Assembly (NCBI RefSeq): GCF_034321785.1 | Contig: NZ_JAXLPB010000002.1 | Span: forward strand, 1 to 64,000 | DNA from: Fulvimarina uroteuthidis | Lineage (GTDB): Bacteria > Pseudomonadota > Alphaproteobacteria > Rhizobiales > Rhizobiaceae | Length of the DNA: 64,000 bases | Reading direction: 5' to 3' | Shown here: in pieces, positions 1 through 8,089 of the stretch | Layout: every line of letters starts with the position of its first letter | How positions within the stretch are numbered: the stretch's first letter is position 1 | Notes under the pieces: model-generated | What the model saw: only the letters and a program-made list of their open reading frames with translations | What the model was told of the DNA's origin: nothing | The model's database searches: none | Position numbers and translations under genes: made by a program

Positions 1-1
1 G

Positions 2-328
2 CGCCAGGCCGCGCGCACGAAGACGGTGCTCGGCGCCAGCGATCTGCCGGTCATGCCCTCCGACACGCATATCGTGCCGGTGCTCGTCGGCGATCCGGAC
101 CTTTGCAAGCGCGCCTCCGATCATCTCCTGGCCGTCCACGGCATCTACATCCAGCCGATCAACTACCCGACCGTGCCCCGCGGCACCGAGCGGCTCCGCA
201 TCACGCCGACCCCCCTCCACGACGACACCCTCGTCGAGCACCTGAAGATCGCCCTCGTCGAAACCTGGCAAACCCTCGGAATCGCGTTCGCCTCCGAGAC
301 GCAGGCCGCGCGACTGGCCGCCGAGTAA
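2..328 (+). CDS. hemA: 5-aminolevulinate synthase, C-terminal end (partial)
   Basis: Only the last 108 residues lie in the window; the frame is open through the left edge. The product condenses glycine and succinyl-CoA to 5-aminolevulinate, the first step of tetrapyrrole synthesis by the C4 route typical of Alphaproteobacteria, using PLP in the cytoplasm. The block around IYIQPINYPTVPRGTERLR followed by ITPTPLHDD is the highly conserved C-terminal signature of this enzyme and separates it from other alpha-oxoamine synthases. An internal GTG at 26 is not taken as the start because homology continues upstream of it. Heme supply fits the cytochrome oxidase genes elsewhere in the window. Confidence 0.93.
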   Translation, partial: RQAARTKTVLGASDLPVMPSDTHIVPVLVGDPDLCKRASDHLLAVHGIYIQPINYPTVPRGTERLRITPTPLHDDTLVEHLKIALVETWQTLGIAFASETQAARLAAE

Positions 329-420
329 CACCGCGCCACCCGGCGCCTTGGATTCATCCGGGAATTTTCCGGGCGGATTCGTCCGGGCGCCCGCGCGGGT
401 CCGCTCGGCCTTGCGACATC

Positions 421-446
421 GGAACCAAACGATGATGGTCCGTGTT
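421..446 (+). promoter_or_regulatory. Candidate EcfG-type (general stress) promoter
   Basis: GGAAC at 421-425 is followed after 17 bases by TGTT at 443-446. The known consensus of alphaproteobacterial EcfG sigma factors is GGAAC-N16/17-CGTT. The site lies about 40 bases before the start of the small lipoprotein gene at 487. The -35 element is perfect and the -10 has one mismatch. This is a motif match only. Confidence 0.5.
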
Positions 447-486
447 TAGTGCCTGAAGGTTACCCTAACCAATCAGGAGACGTTTC

Positions 487-792
487 ATGTTGCCTTTTCG
501 TCATCTCATTCTGGCCGCTGTCATTCCCCTCTCCACCCTCGGCCTTGCGGCGTGCGGCGATTCGGATGAAGCGGCCGAAACCGAGGTCGAAACCGAGGTC
601 GAGACCGTCGAGCCCGCAACGGACAGCGCCGTGACGACCGATCCGGCGGATACGTCGACCGACAGCAACATGGCGACGGATGTCGGAAGCGGTGACGGCG
701 CAACGAGCGGCGCAGGCTCCACCAATCCGGGCGTCGAGACCGACGGCGGCGAGAGCGATCCGATCACGGGGACGACGCAGCCTGCCAACTAA
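487..792 (+). CDS. Small acidic lipoprotein, function unknown
   Basis: The 101-residue product begins with a lipoprotein signal peptide: a short basic n-region, a hydrophobic stretch and a lipobox LAAC with Cys at residue 22. The mature part is low-complexity and rich in Asp, Glu, Thr, Ser and Gly, with repeated TEVE units near residues 31-40, so it is probably disordered and exported. The start is supported by an AGGAGA ribosome site about 7 bases upstream. A Rho-independent terminator follows and an EcfG-like promoter precedes, so it reads as a single-gene transcript that may respond to general stress. No family is recognised. Similar short acidic lipoproteins are common in Rhizobiales but poorly characterised. 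Confidence 0.7.
   Translation: MLPFRHLILAAVIPLSTLGLAACGDSDEAAETEVETEVETVEPATDSAVTTDPADTSTDSNMATDVGSGDGATSGAGSTNPGVETDGGESDPITGTTQPAN
577..600 (+). repeat. 12-bp direct repeat inside lipoprotein gene
   Basis: The unit GAAACCGAGGTC occurs twice in exact tandem (577-588 and 589-600), followed by a diverged third copy to 612. It encodes repeated ETEV units. Such repeats can change copy number by slippage without shifting the frame. Confidence 0.8.
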
Positions 793-819
793 GGGTCGTT
801 TTTCGATCCTCGACATTGC

Positions 820-855
820 GGCGGCGGGAGCATTGCGCTCCCGCCGCCTTTTTTT
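820..855 (+). terminator. Rho-independent terminator after lipoprotein gene
   Basis: A perfect 12-bp GC-rich stem (820-831 with 837-848) encloses the 5-base loop ATTGC and is followed by seven T residues. It lies 28 bases after the stop codon at 792. Confidence 0.9.
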
Positions 856-1037
856 CGACAGCCGTCGCTGCGGATATTTTCAACCCGGTCGCCTCTTCGT
901 CGATATCGTGCCCCCCTAGCGCACGCGTCCCGCGACACAGGTGCGATGATGTGATGTTTGCGGCGGAACGCGCCCCTTCGGGACGGAAGCGGCGCAAGGC
1001 GGTGTTCGCCGCAACCCTGTCGCCGGCCTCGGCACGC

Positions 1038-1994
1038 CTACAGCGCGTTTGGGACAGGAGCCGGCACCTGTCGGCGTCGGTGGCTTCGCCGTTCGAGCCA
1101 GTAGAGGACGAGCCCGGAGACGATGACGATCACCATGCCGATCCAGCGGATGCGATCCGGCAGATCGCCGAAGAACAGGTAGCCCGCGATGATCGCAAAG
1201 ATCAGTTCCGCATAGTTGAACGGCGCCAGAACCGCCGCGGGCGCGCGCGCGTATGCTTCCAAGGTGAGGAGGTGGGCGAGCGTTCCGACGACGCCGACAC
1301 CGAGGACCAACCAGAAGGCGCGCCCCTCGCTCGGCCAGGAGAACGCCAGGATGCCGATATCGAAGGGCATGGCGAGCACCATGATCACGGCCACCGTGAC
1401 TGCGCCGCCGGTGCCGGCATGAAACATCATCGCCAGCGGGTCGGTCCCGCGCGAGGCGAACCGGCTCAGAATGATATAGAGCGATACCAGGAAGGCGGTC
1501 GCGAGCGGCAGAAGCGAAGCGAGCCCGAAGATGGCATAGCTCGGCCGGACGATGACCAGCGCGCCGACGAGACCGATCAAGATGGCCAGGATGCGCTTCC
1601 AGCCGATCGGCTCCTTCAGGATCGGCACCGCCAGAAGGACCTGCAGCATCGGGGCGATCATGAAGATCGCGACCGCATCGGCGAGCGGCATGAAGCCGAG
1701 GGCCGCGAAGAACAGGATGCCGCCGACGCCGAGCAGCGCGCCGCGCAGGAGGTTCAACCCGAGTTGCGGGGTGCGGAAGCCGCCGACGCCCCGTCTCCAA
1801 AGAAGGAAGGGCACCATCCAGAGCGCCTGTTGCACGAGGCGCACCAGCGCGACTTCGGCGCCCGACATGCCATGGTTGGTGATCAGCACCTTTCCGCCCG
1901 CGTCGAGCACCGGAAAGATCGCTCCGGCCATCAAGAGGATGGCGATCCCGCGAAGGCTGCGGGCGGACAGGTCGGAGGGGGATGCAGGGCTCAT
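1038..1994 (-). CDS. EamA/DMT-family membrane permease
   Basis: This is a 318-residue integral membrane protein of the drug/metabolite transporter (EamA, RhaT-like) type. It shows about ten hydrophobic segments in two related halves, and the motif RIRWIGMVIVIVSG near the C-terminus is typical of the last repeat. It would export or import a small metabolite across the inner membrane; the substrate cannot be told from sequence. The open frame extends upstream to 2141, but the ATG at 1994 (MSPASPSDLS) is preferred because the upstream part is not hydrophobic and overlaps the start region of the divergent gene at 2132. It is transcribed alone. Confidence 0.82.
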   Translation of the reverse strand: MSPASPSDLSARSLRGIAILLMAGAIFPVLDAGGKVLITNHGMSGAEVALVRLVQQALWMVPFLLWRRGVGGFRTPQLGLNLLRGALLGVGGILFFAALGFMPLADAVAIFMIAPMLQVLLAVPILKEPIGWKRILAILIGLVGALVIVRPSYAIFGLASLLPLATAFLVSLYIILSRFASRGTDPLAMMFHAGTGGAVTVAVIMVLAMPFDIGILAFSWPSEGRAFWLVLGVGVVGTLAHLLTLEAYARAPAAVLAPFNYAELIFAIIAGYLFFGDLPDRIRWIGMVIVIVSGLVLYWLERRSHRRRQVPAPVPNAL

Positions 1995-2131
1995 GTCCGG
2001 ATCATTGCCACGAACCACCTGTGCGGGCCAGTGGCCCCGGGCACCGGTTCCGACTGAGGATCCGTTGCGTTTCCATGGTAGGACATGCCGCAACCAACGA
2101 TCCGCCGTTTCGAAAGGGCTTTCGCGTTCCC

Positions 2132-2593
2132 ATGCCGACATCCGACCTGACCGTCCTCATCGATGCCGACGCCTGTCCGGTGAAGGACGAGGCCATCGAT
2201 ATCGCCATCCGGTACGGGGCGCGTGCCCTGCTCGTCTCGAACGGCGGCATGCGTCCCTCACGCTTTCCCGAGGCCGAGATCGTCACGGTCTCGGCGGGGC
2301 CCGATGCTGCCGACGACTGGATCGTCGAGGCCTGCACGGCACGTTGCCTCGTGATCACCACCGATATACCGCTGGCCGCCCGCGCGCTCGAACGCGGTGC
2401 CCAGGCGCTTCGCCCGACGGGCCGGGCGTTCACGCAGGAAACGATCGGCGAGGCGCTGGCCATGCGCGCCTTTTCCCAGCATCTGAGGGAAACGGGGGAA
2501 TCCAAGGGCTACAATGCCGCCTTCACCGGCGCGGATCGCTCCCGCTTCATGGGGACAATGGATCGCCTGATGCGCCGGCTGGCACAGGCCTGA
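2132..2593 (+). CDS. yaiI: YaiI/YqxD family protein (DUF188, UPF0178)
   Basis: The 153-residue protein matches the UPF0178 family over its whole length: an N-terminal VLIDADACPVKDEA motif, a central DDWIVEAC, the ITTDIPLAARAL block, and the C-terminal signature with FTGADRSRFMGTMDRL. The conserved Asp residues suggest a PIN-like or Toprim-like fold, and members are often listed as putative nucleases, but no activity is established to my knowledge. The ATG at 2132 aligns with the family N-terminus; longer in-frame extensions do not. It is divergent from the permease gene and ends before a 367-base gap that holds the small RNA candidate. Confidence 0.88.
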   Translation: MPTSDLTVLIDADACPVKDEAIDIAIRYGARALLVSNGGMRPSRFPEAEIVTVSAGPDAADDWIVEACTARCLVITTDIPLAARALERGAQALRPTGRAFTQETIGEALAMRAFSQHLRETGESKGYNAAFTGADRSRFMGTMDRLMRRLAQA

Positions 2594-2721
2594 AAAACCG
2601 TTCGGCCTGACGCCACCTCTGGACAGGCCGCGACCGAGGCGCCCGCAGGCAGAGGGCCCGCCGGCTTTCCGCAAGGGAAGGCAGATATACAACAGTCGCC
2701 TCATCTTCGTAAGACCGGCCG

Positions 2722-2750
2722 TTGACGTCCGTCCTGTGTCGGCATAGCCT
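2722..2750 (+). promoter_or_regulatory. Candidate sigma-70 promoter of the small RNA
   Basis: TTGACG at 2722-2727 and TAGCCT at 2745-2750 are separated by 17 bases. This matches the alphaproteobacterial housekeeping pattern, with a strong -35 and a weaker -10. No open reading frame follows within reach, but a structured stretch ending in a terminator does. Confidence 0.55.
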
Positions 2751-2756
2751 TTGGGT

Positions 2757-2838
2757 ACAGTCGTATGGCTGCAGCCTTTCGAGGCGTTTCCTCCCTAGAC
2801 TTCAAAACCGCGCTGGTGTCCAGTTGCGGTTTCTTTTT
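2757..2838 (+). ncRNA. Candidate trans-acting small RNA, suhB/alpha-r8-like
   Basis: The roughly 80-base stretch between a -35/-10 pair and an intrinsic terminator has no reading frame. It contains the segment GAGGCGTTTCCTCCCTAGAC, whose CCTCCC core is complementary to a Shine-Dalgarno sequence. From memory this segment resembles the conserved part of the Rhizobiales suhB (alpha-r8, MmgR) small RNA family, which acts with Hfq; no search was possible. The 3' end is a hairpin closed by AAACCGC/GCGGTTT followed by CTTTTT. The 5' end at 2757 is estimated from the -10 element and may be off by a few bases. Confidence 0.6.
2805..2838 (+). terminator. Intrinsic terminator of the small RNA candidate
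   Basis: The outer stem pairs 2805-2811 with 2826-2832, the inner stem CTGG 2813-2816 with CCAG 2820-2823, and the loop is TGT. A C and five T residues follow. No plus-strand protein gene ends just before it (yaiI stops 211 bases upstream), which supports an independent short transcript. Confidence 0.75.
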
Positions 2839-2960
2839 GTCCGGAGGCCCTACTCTCTTTCATCATGATCCGGGACCGGTCCCAAGAACAGACCATGTCT
2901 CGGCCGATCGGGAAGCGTGTCTTCGGCGCACCGATGCGTGATGGCCGAGCCGTGATGCCT

Positions 2961-3860
2961 CTATTCGGCTGCGATGGAGTGCGGATAGGTCTCGCGGATC
3001 TTGTGGGCGACCCAGCCGAACACCGACCGCAGATCCGCCTCCAGCCTCGGAAAATCCTCGCTTTGCCTGAAATGCGCCTCGTCCGCATAAAGCGCGCGCG
3101 AGATTTCCACCTGAAGCGCATGTTCGCCGATCGCCGGCTTGCCGTAGCGCTCGGTGATGTAGCCGCCCGCATAAGGCTTGTTGCGCATCACGTCGTAACC
3201 CTCGCGCGAAAAGCCGGACGTCACGAACGAGACGAGCCGTGCGGCGGCGCTGGTGCCGTAGCGATCGCCGATGATGATGTCCGGGCGCCGGCCGCCCGGC
3301 GCCGGGCGCACGCTCGAGGGCATGGAATGGCAGTCGATGAGGATCGCCATGCCGTGGATGCGCTTGGTTTCGGCGATCAGGCCGGAGATCGCGGCATGAA
3401 AGCTGTGATGATAGGTGTCGATCCGCGCAAGTCCCTCCTCCACCGTGATCTTGTCGCGATAGATCTCCGTGTTTTCGGCGACGATCTTCGGGATCGTGCC
3501 GAGCCCGCCTGCAACGCGGACCGAATGGGAATTGACGTAGAGCGGCAGTTCGCCTTCGAACATGGCCGGGTCGAGTTCGTAGGGTTCGCGATTGACGTCG
3601 AGAAAGGCACGCGGAAAGCGGGCCGAAATCAGCGGCGCGCCGATCGTCTCGACGAACCGGTAGAGTTCCTCGACATACAGGTCTTCCGAGCGGCGGATCG
3701 CATCGGTCGGCAGGCGGGAGCGGTCGAGGAACGAGGCCGGATAGTCGCGGCCGCCATGGGGCGAGCAGAAGATCAGCGGCGTCGTGCACGCCGCAGGTCT
3801 CCGAATGACGAATGCCGGCTTGTCTCCCTCATGGGTTCGGATGGTCGGAACGCTGTGCAC
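2961..3860 (-). CDS. N-formylglutamate amidohydrolase family protein
   Basis: The 299-residue cytoplasmic enzyme belongs to the N-formylglutamate amidohydrolase (HutG/FGase) family, which hydrolyses N-formyl-L-glutamate to glutamate and formate at the end of one histidine degradation route. Family features seen: FCSPHGGRDYP near residue 32, DVNREPYELDP near residue 89, and the metal-binding-like LIDCHSMPS near residue 173. No other hut genes lie nearby, so its substrate here may be a related formylated or acylated amino acid. It is transcribed away from cpdR, an arrangement I recall from other Rhizobiales. Confidence 0.88.
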   Translation of the reverse strand: MHSVPTIRTHEGDKPAFVIRRPAACTTPLIFCSPHGGRDYPASFLDRSRLPTDAIRRSEDLYVEELYRFVETIGAPLISARFPRAFLDVNREPYELDPAMFEGELPLYVNSHSVRVAGGLGTIPKIVAENTEIYRDKITVEEGLARIDTYHHSFHAAISGLIAETKRIHGMAILIDCHSMPSSVRPAPGGRRPDIIIGDRYGTSAAARLVSFVTSGFSREGYDVMRNKPYAGGYITERYGKPAIGEHALQVEISRALYADEAHFRQSEDFPRLEADLRSVFGWVAHKIRETYPHSIAAE

Positions 3861-4075
3861 ATACGCCTCTTCACGCTTGTCGGCCTGTCGTCGTCGGTGG
3901 CAGTCGGACGAGCGCGGGCCCGTGCCCCGCGCCGACCCGTTGCGGAGCTTGTGTGAAAATAGCGTCTTAACCCTAGAGTTCCAATCTCTTTAGGTTTTGC
4001 CGCGGCGTTCTGTTATAAAGGTCTCTCCATGACAAGGCACGCTTTCGAGAGCTGCCCGCTTCAGCAACCTGGACA

Positions 4076-4447
4076 ATGACGATGACGAAAATTCTGCTGG
4101 CGGAAGACGATAACGACATGCGCCGTTTTCTGGCCAAGGCGCTCGAGCGCGCCGGCTACGAGGTGATCTCGTTCGACAATGGCGGGAGCGCTTACGAACG
4201 CCTGCGCGAGGAGCCGTTCTCGCTTCTCCTGACCGACATCGTGATGCCGGAAATGGACGGAATCGAACTGGCGCGTCGCGCCACCGAGCTCGACCCCGAC
4301 CTCAAGGTCATGTTCATCACCGGGTTCGCGGCGGTTGCGCTCAATCCCGATTCGAAGGCGCCGAAAGACGCCAAGATCCTGTCCAAGCCGTTCCATCTGC
4401 GCGAGCTGGTGGACGAGGTCGGCCGCATGCTCGAAGACGCCGCCTGA
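4076..4447 (+). CDS. cpdR: Single-domain response regulator CpdR
   Basis: The 123-residue protein is a receiver domain only. It has the acidic pair EDD near the N-terminus, phospho-acceptor Asp in LLTDIVMPEMDG, and the CpdR-specific segment FITGFAAVALNPDS with APKDAKILSKPF ahead of the switch Lys. In Caulobacter and Sinorhizobium, CpdR is phosphorylated through the CckA-ChpT relay; unphosphorylated CpdR primes ClpXP to degrade cell-cycle proteins. An alternative ATG lies at 4082 (MTKILLAEDD); either start gives a complete domain. It stands alone, divergent from the amidohydrolase gene and followed by a tRNA. Confidence 0.93.
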   Translation: MTMTKILLAEDDNDMRRFLAKALERAGYEVISFDNGGSAYERLREEPFSLLLTDIVMPEMDGIELARRATELDPDLKVMFITGFAAVALNPDSKAPKDAKILSKPFHLRELVDEVGRMLEDAA

Positions 4448-4519
4448 AGCCTCCGGGGCGGAAGGACGCCGGTCTTCGCACCGTCGTCCGCGAGGAACCG
4501 AAAAATCCTCCAGCCCCTA

Positions 4520-4548
4520 TTGACCGGCGGCTAGGCCTATGGTCTACC
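4520..4548 (+). promoter_or_regulatory. Candidate promoter of tRNA-Val
   Basis: TTGACC (4520-4525), a 17-base spacer and TCTACC (4543-4548) place a transcription start a few bases before the tRNA at 4563. The hexamers are close to the alphaproteobacterial housekeeping consensus. Confidence 0.5.
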
Positions 4549-4562
4549 GCGATCCGTCGGAT

Positions 4563-4637
4563 GGGCGTGTAGCTCAGCGGGAGAGCACTTCGTTGACATC
4601 GAAGGGGTCACAGGTTCAATCCCTGTCACGCCCACCA
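4563..4637 (+). tRNA. tRNA-Val (anticodon GAC)
   Basis: A complete 75-base cloverleaf. Acceptor arm GGGCGTG pairs with CACGCCC, the D arm has AGCTCAGCGGGAGAGC, the anticodon stem CTTCG/CGAAG encloses TTGACAT with anticodon GAC, the T arm has GGTTCAATCC, and the 3' CCA is encoded. The GAC anticodon reads GUC and GUU valine codons. Confidence 0.97.
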
Positions 4638-5311
4638 TCCGAACCTCCCAAAAACGAAAGCCGCGTGCGGCCCGTTGCATGATCGCAGCTGCCATCGCGT
4701 CCGGACAGGACGGCAGGATGACCGTGAGGCGATCGCGGCTCGATCCGCGCGGCGGACATGTCGCCTGTCCGGAGCGGACGATGGCGACCGCGTCAGACCG
4801 AATTGCATGACATTCGCCGCCCGGGCCTTCGGACGGGCACGGGACATCGTGCCGCCGCGGCCCCCCGTTTCAGCGCCGAGCCGGTGCGGCCGGCGCGACC
4901 CGTTCACGGGCTGTGCGGATGATTCGGGCAGCCGGAACCTTTTTGCGTCAAGGCTGGCGGCTTGCGATCACCACGCGCGTCCGTCCATTTCGCACATGGC
5001 CCTGGTTCGAACACGGCCCTTGCGACGCGGCCGCGCAACGCGCTTGGATTCCCGGTGCCGGTGGCTTGCCGCAGGCTCGGACGCCGTCCCATCTTGCCCG
5101 GACGCGGAGAATCGGCCCGAAGATCGGAGTCGCGTTCCGGAAGGCTCGATGCGTGAAAGCAAGGATTTAGCGTGAGCATCCTTGCGTCCGAATCCACGCA
5201 AGGACGCGCTACAGCCTCAGGCGACAACTCAGCATGGCCTCAGACTGTGGGCTTCTTGATCGGCGCGCCGGGTCGATCGAAACACCGGAACCGATTTTTT
5301 CGTCCGGCGCG
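4638..5311. other. 674-base gap with no convincing gene
   Basis: Several overlapping open frames exist on both strands, but none has a ribosome site, a recognisable domain or a plausible amino-acid make-up; they look like the chance frames of GC-rich DNA. No integrase, repeat of the tRNA 3' end or terminator was recognised. Confidence 0.5.
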
Positions 5312-6103
5312 CTAGCCGGCCGGCCGGCCGAGGATCTCCCGCAGCTTCTCACGGCCTGCCTCCTCGAGCGGCTCCATGCCATCGGTTCGGTAGGCCTCGG
5401 CGAGAAGTTCGTCCGACCGTTTCTCGATGCTGCCGCGCAAGTGCGGGAAGAAATCGACGCGCGACAGGCCGGCCGGGATCGGCTCGAGGAAATCGGCCCG
5501 GATCGTGCCCGGCCAGCGGCGCACGTCCTTTCGCGGCCAGTAGAGGCCGGAATTGAGCGCTACGGGAACGACCGGCATGGCGAGCGTCTCGTAGAGCCGG
5601 TAGATGCCCTGCCGGTAATCGGGCGCGGCGCCCGGCCGGCATCTCGTACCCTCGGGGAAGATCACGATCTGGCGGCCCTGGCCCGCGGCGATCGTCGCGT
5701 TCTCGAGCATGGAGGCGATGGCGCCGCCGCGCTTGGCCCGGTCGATCGGGATCATTCCGAGCTTGCGCGCATAGCGCCCGAAGACGGGAATGCGCATCAG
5801 CTCCTGCTTCAGGATGAAGGTCGGACGATCCAGATGGGGCACCAGCGCGATGATGTCCCAGAAGGACTGGTGCTTGGAGGCGATGATCGAGGGACGGGTC
5901 GGCACATGTTCGAGCCCGGTGACGACCGAACGCGTTCCGGCGACATGGCGCAGGAGCCACAGGCTCATGCGGCACCAGCCGTTGACGATGCGCCAGTTCA
6001 TCTTTTCGGACAGCAGCGAGGTGAGCACCAGGGCGAAGCTCAGCCAGATGGCGAAGTTCACGTAGAACAGGACTTGAAACGCGATCGAACGCAGCATCAG
6101 CAT
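5312..6103 (-). CDS. Lysophospholipid acyltransferase family protein (PlsC-like)
   Basis: The 263-residue protein has an N-terminal membrane segment (about residues 5-30) and a PlsC acyltransferase domain. The HX4D catalytic motif is KHQSFWD near residue 77, and the lysophosphatidate-binding motif is FPEGTR near residue 147. It would transfer an acyl chain to the sn-2 position of 1-acylglycerol-3-phosphate at the inner membrane, giving phosphatidate. The ATG at 6103 was chosen over longer forms because it has an AAAGG ribosome site and begins just before the membrane segment. It is the last gene of the ftsE-ftsX-ydcF-plsC run. Confidence 0.85.
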   Translation of the reverse strand: MLMLRSIAFQVLFYVNFAIWLSFALVLTSLLSEKMNWRIVNGWCRMSLWLLRHVAGTRSVVTGLEHVPTRPSIIASKHQSFWDIIALVPHLDRPTFILKQELMRIPVFGRYARKLGMIPIDRAKRGGAIASMLENATIAAGQGRQIVIFPEGTRCRPGAAPDYRQGIYRLYETLAMPVVPVALNSGLYWPRKDVRRWPGTIRADFLEPIPAGLSRVDFFPHLRGSIEKRSDELLAEAYRTDGMEPLEEAGREKLREILGRPAG

Positions 6104-6268
6104 GGGAAGACCTTTCGGCGGCGGCGCGGCTTCATGCCGGGCCCACCCGTCGGGCTCTTCGAAACCCCATTGCTTCGCGAAGGTCAACCGCGAAGCTCCG
6201 CGGCCCGCGCCGAGGCAGGGCATGAAAGCGCGACGGGAACCCGTGGCGTCGGCGCGCCGCGGCTCCGG

Positions 6269-7042
6269 TCAGCCGGCCGGTTCGGCGTTCGCCGTGGAGA
6301 CGATCGGCTCGGCTCCGACGATCGCGGCGCGAATGCGGGCGGCCATCAGCTTGGCATATTCGGTGACGAGCACTTCCAGCCCGCGCCGGGTGGGTACGAT
6401 GTCGTCCCGCCACAGATCGTCGAGACGAACGGCGACGGGGGTGATGCGCTTCAGGTCGCCCATGCGGTCGAATTCGATCAGGGAACGCGACATGTGATAG
6501 TCGCTCGTCACCAGGATGAGGTCGTCGAACCCGTGCTCGTCGGCCCATCGCAGCGCCTCGACGGCGTTGCCGACCGTATCGAGCGCCGCCATGTCGATAT
6601 CGACGCAGCATGCGAACCATCTGGGATCGGTGTTGGTGGTCCTGGCGATGGCGCCGGCGCTCGTGTCCTTGTTGACGCCGCTGATGAGAAGCCGCTTGCC
6701 GTGCCCTGCCTTCAGAAGCGCGAGCGCGCGCTCGATACGGTTCGCGCCGCCCGTCAGGACGACGATCGCGTCGGCCTGCGGAACGTCGGCGATACGCGAG
6801 GCTTCCGCGGTCGATTCGGCAAAGCGCAGGAACCCGCCGGCGATGAACCCGCCGACGACGAGCAAGAGGAGGCACAAAAAGGCCAGACGCCGCTTGCGTC
6901 CCGCCGGGCGCGGCGCCGTCGACCGCTGCCCGTCCGGCGCGCGACCGTTTCGCTCGTTCCAGCTTCCGCCGGTCATGAAGTCCTCATCGGCATCAGGTTC
7001 CCAGCCACCATCGGCTTCGCTCGTGGTTTTATCAATAAGCAT
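6269..7042 (-). CDS. YdcF family protein (DUF218)
   Basis: The 257-residue protein has a charged N-terminal region, one transmembrane segment at about residues 53-71, and a DUF218/YdcF domain with AIVVLTGGANRIERAL, the LLISGVN turn, and VTSDYHMSRSL. Relatives include SanA and ElyC, inner-membrane proteins linked to envelope integrity at the undecaprenyl-phosphate stage. It begins 48 bases after ftsX and is probably cotranscribed. A shorter start at 6976 (MTGGSW) is possible. Confidence 0.8.
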   Translation of the reverse strand: MLIDKTTSEADGGWEPDADEDFMTGGSWNERNGRAPDGQRSTAPRPAGRKRRLAFLCLLLLVVGGFIAGGFLRFAESTAEASRIADVPQADAIVVLTGGANRIERALALLKAGHGKRLLISGVNKDTSAGAIARTTNTDPRWFACCVDIDMAALDTVGNAVEALRWADEHGFDDLILVTSDYHMSRSLIEFDRMGDLKRITPVAVRLDDLWRDDIVPTRRGLEVLVTEYAKLMAARIRAAIVGAEPIVSTANAEPAG

Positions 7043-7090
7043 GCAGGCTGATGCCGGACCTGCCTCTTGATAAGAATGTTCAACTCGGCT

Positions 7091-8089
7091 TCAGGTTTCC
7101 ACCGGCGACAACATGTCGATCAGGGACAATTGTTTCAGCACGGTGAAACGCGATGTGAGCCCCGTGACGAGACCGACAAAGGCGATCAGAAGCGCGACGC
7201 CCAGATAGCCGGTCCAGCCGATCGCGAACGATCCGAACAGGGCGGAGATCTGGTCGGCTTCCGGACGCGCCCGGTTGCTGGCCGTCCAGAGCCCCATGAT
7301 CCAGAACAGGCAGACCGCGCACGCGCCGCCGCTGAGCGCGCCCAGAAGCCCGATCCGCAGGAAGTGCCTCTGGAACTGTTCGGCGATGAACTCCGAGCGC
7401 GCCCCGACGAAGTGCAGCACCTCGACGATCTGCTTGTTGCCGGCCATCGCGCCCCGCGTGGCGAAGACCACCGTCAGCGCGGTCGCGACGAGCACCAGGA
7501 CGAGGACGCCGGTGCCGGTCAGGATCATCGCGTTCGCCATGGAGACGAGGCGCGAGACCCAGGCGCGGTGGTCGTCCAGTTCGGCCTGCGGAACCTTGTC
7601 TTCGAGCTCCTGTCGAAGCGCATCGAAATCCGGCGGCGCCTCCCCGTCGATCGCGATGATCACGAGGCGGGGAACCGGCAGTTCGCCAAGTTCCAGTCCG
7701 GCGCCGAGCCAGGGCTCGAGAAGCCGCGAGGTCGCGGCGTCGGTTAGCCGCGCGGCGCTGGTCACGCCGGGCGTGCGGCCGGCGATCTCCTCGACGGCTG
7801 CGAGCGCGGCGTCCATGTCGAGATCGTCCCGCGGAATGATCTGGACCGTGATTTCGCTGGCGATGTCGTTCTGCCATTCGCTCGCCGTTTCCGACACGAG
7901 CGTGACCGCGCCGACCGTGAGGCTGGCAAGGAACGTCATGATCGCGACCGTGATGACCAGCGCGCGGCCCGCAACGTTTCCCGGCGGCACGATCGGTGTC
8001 GGACGCACGGCCCTGCGGTGCTCGATCATCGTGCGGACACGGTCGAGGGTCGGCTGGAAGCGCGACAACAGGTCAGTCCTCGATTGCAA
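7091..8089 (-). CDS. ftsX: Cell division protein FtsX
   Basis: The 332-residue membrane subunit of the FtsEX complex. One membrane segment lies near residues 43-68, followed by a periplasmic domain of about 110 residues and three more segments near 170-195, 225-250 and 285-310, the usual FtsX topology. Together with FtsE it activates periplasmic amidases or peptidoglycan hydrolases at the septum. Its start overlaps the end of ftsE by 17 bases, implying translational coupling. The N-terminal cytoplasmic tail is Pro/Arg-rich. Confidence 0.9.
   Translation of the reverse strand: MQSRTDLLSRFQPTLDRVRTMIEHRRAVRPTPIVPPGNVAGRALVITVAIMTFLASLTVGAVTLVSETASEWQNDIASEITVQIIPRDDLDMDAALAAVEEIAGRTPGVTSAARLTDAATSRLLEPWLGAGLELGELPVPRLVIIAIDGEAPPDFDALRQELEDKVPQAELDDHRAWVSRLVSMANAMILTGTGVLVLVLVATALTVVFATRGAMAGNKQIVEVLHFVGARSEFIAEQFQRHFLRIGLLGALSGGACAVCLFWIMGLWTASNRARPEADQISALFGSFAIGWTGYLGVALLIAFVGLVTGLTSRFTVLKQLSLIDMLSPVET

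Noticed and set aside
3950..3985. TTAACC half-site upstream of cpdR, suggestive of CtrA
   Set aside because: The full TTAA-N7-TTAA pattern is not present; only one half matches.
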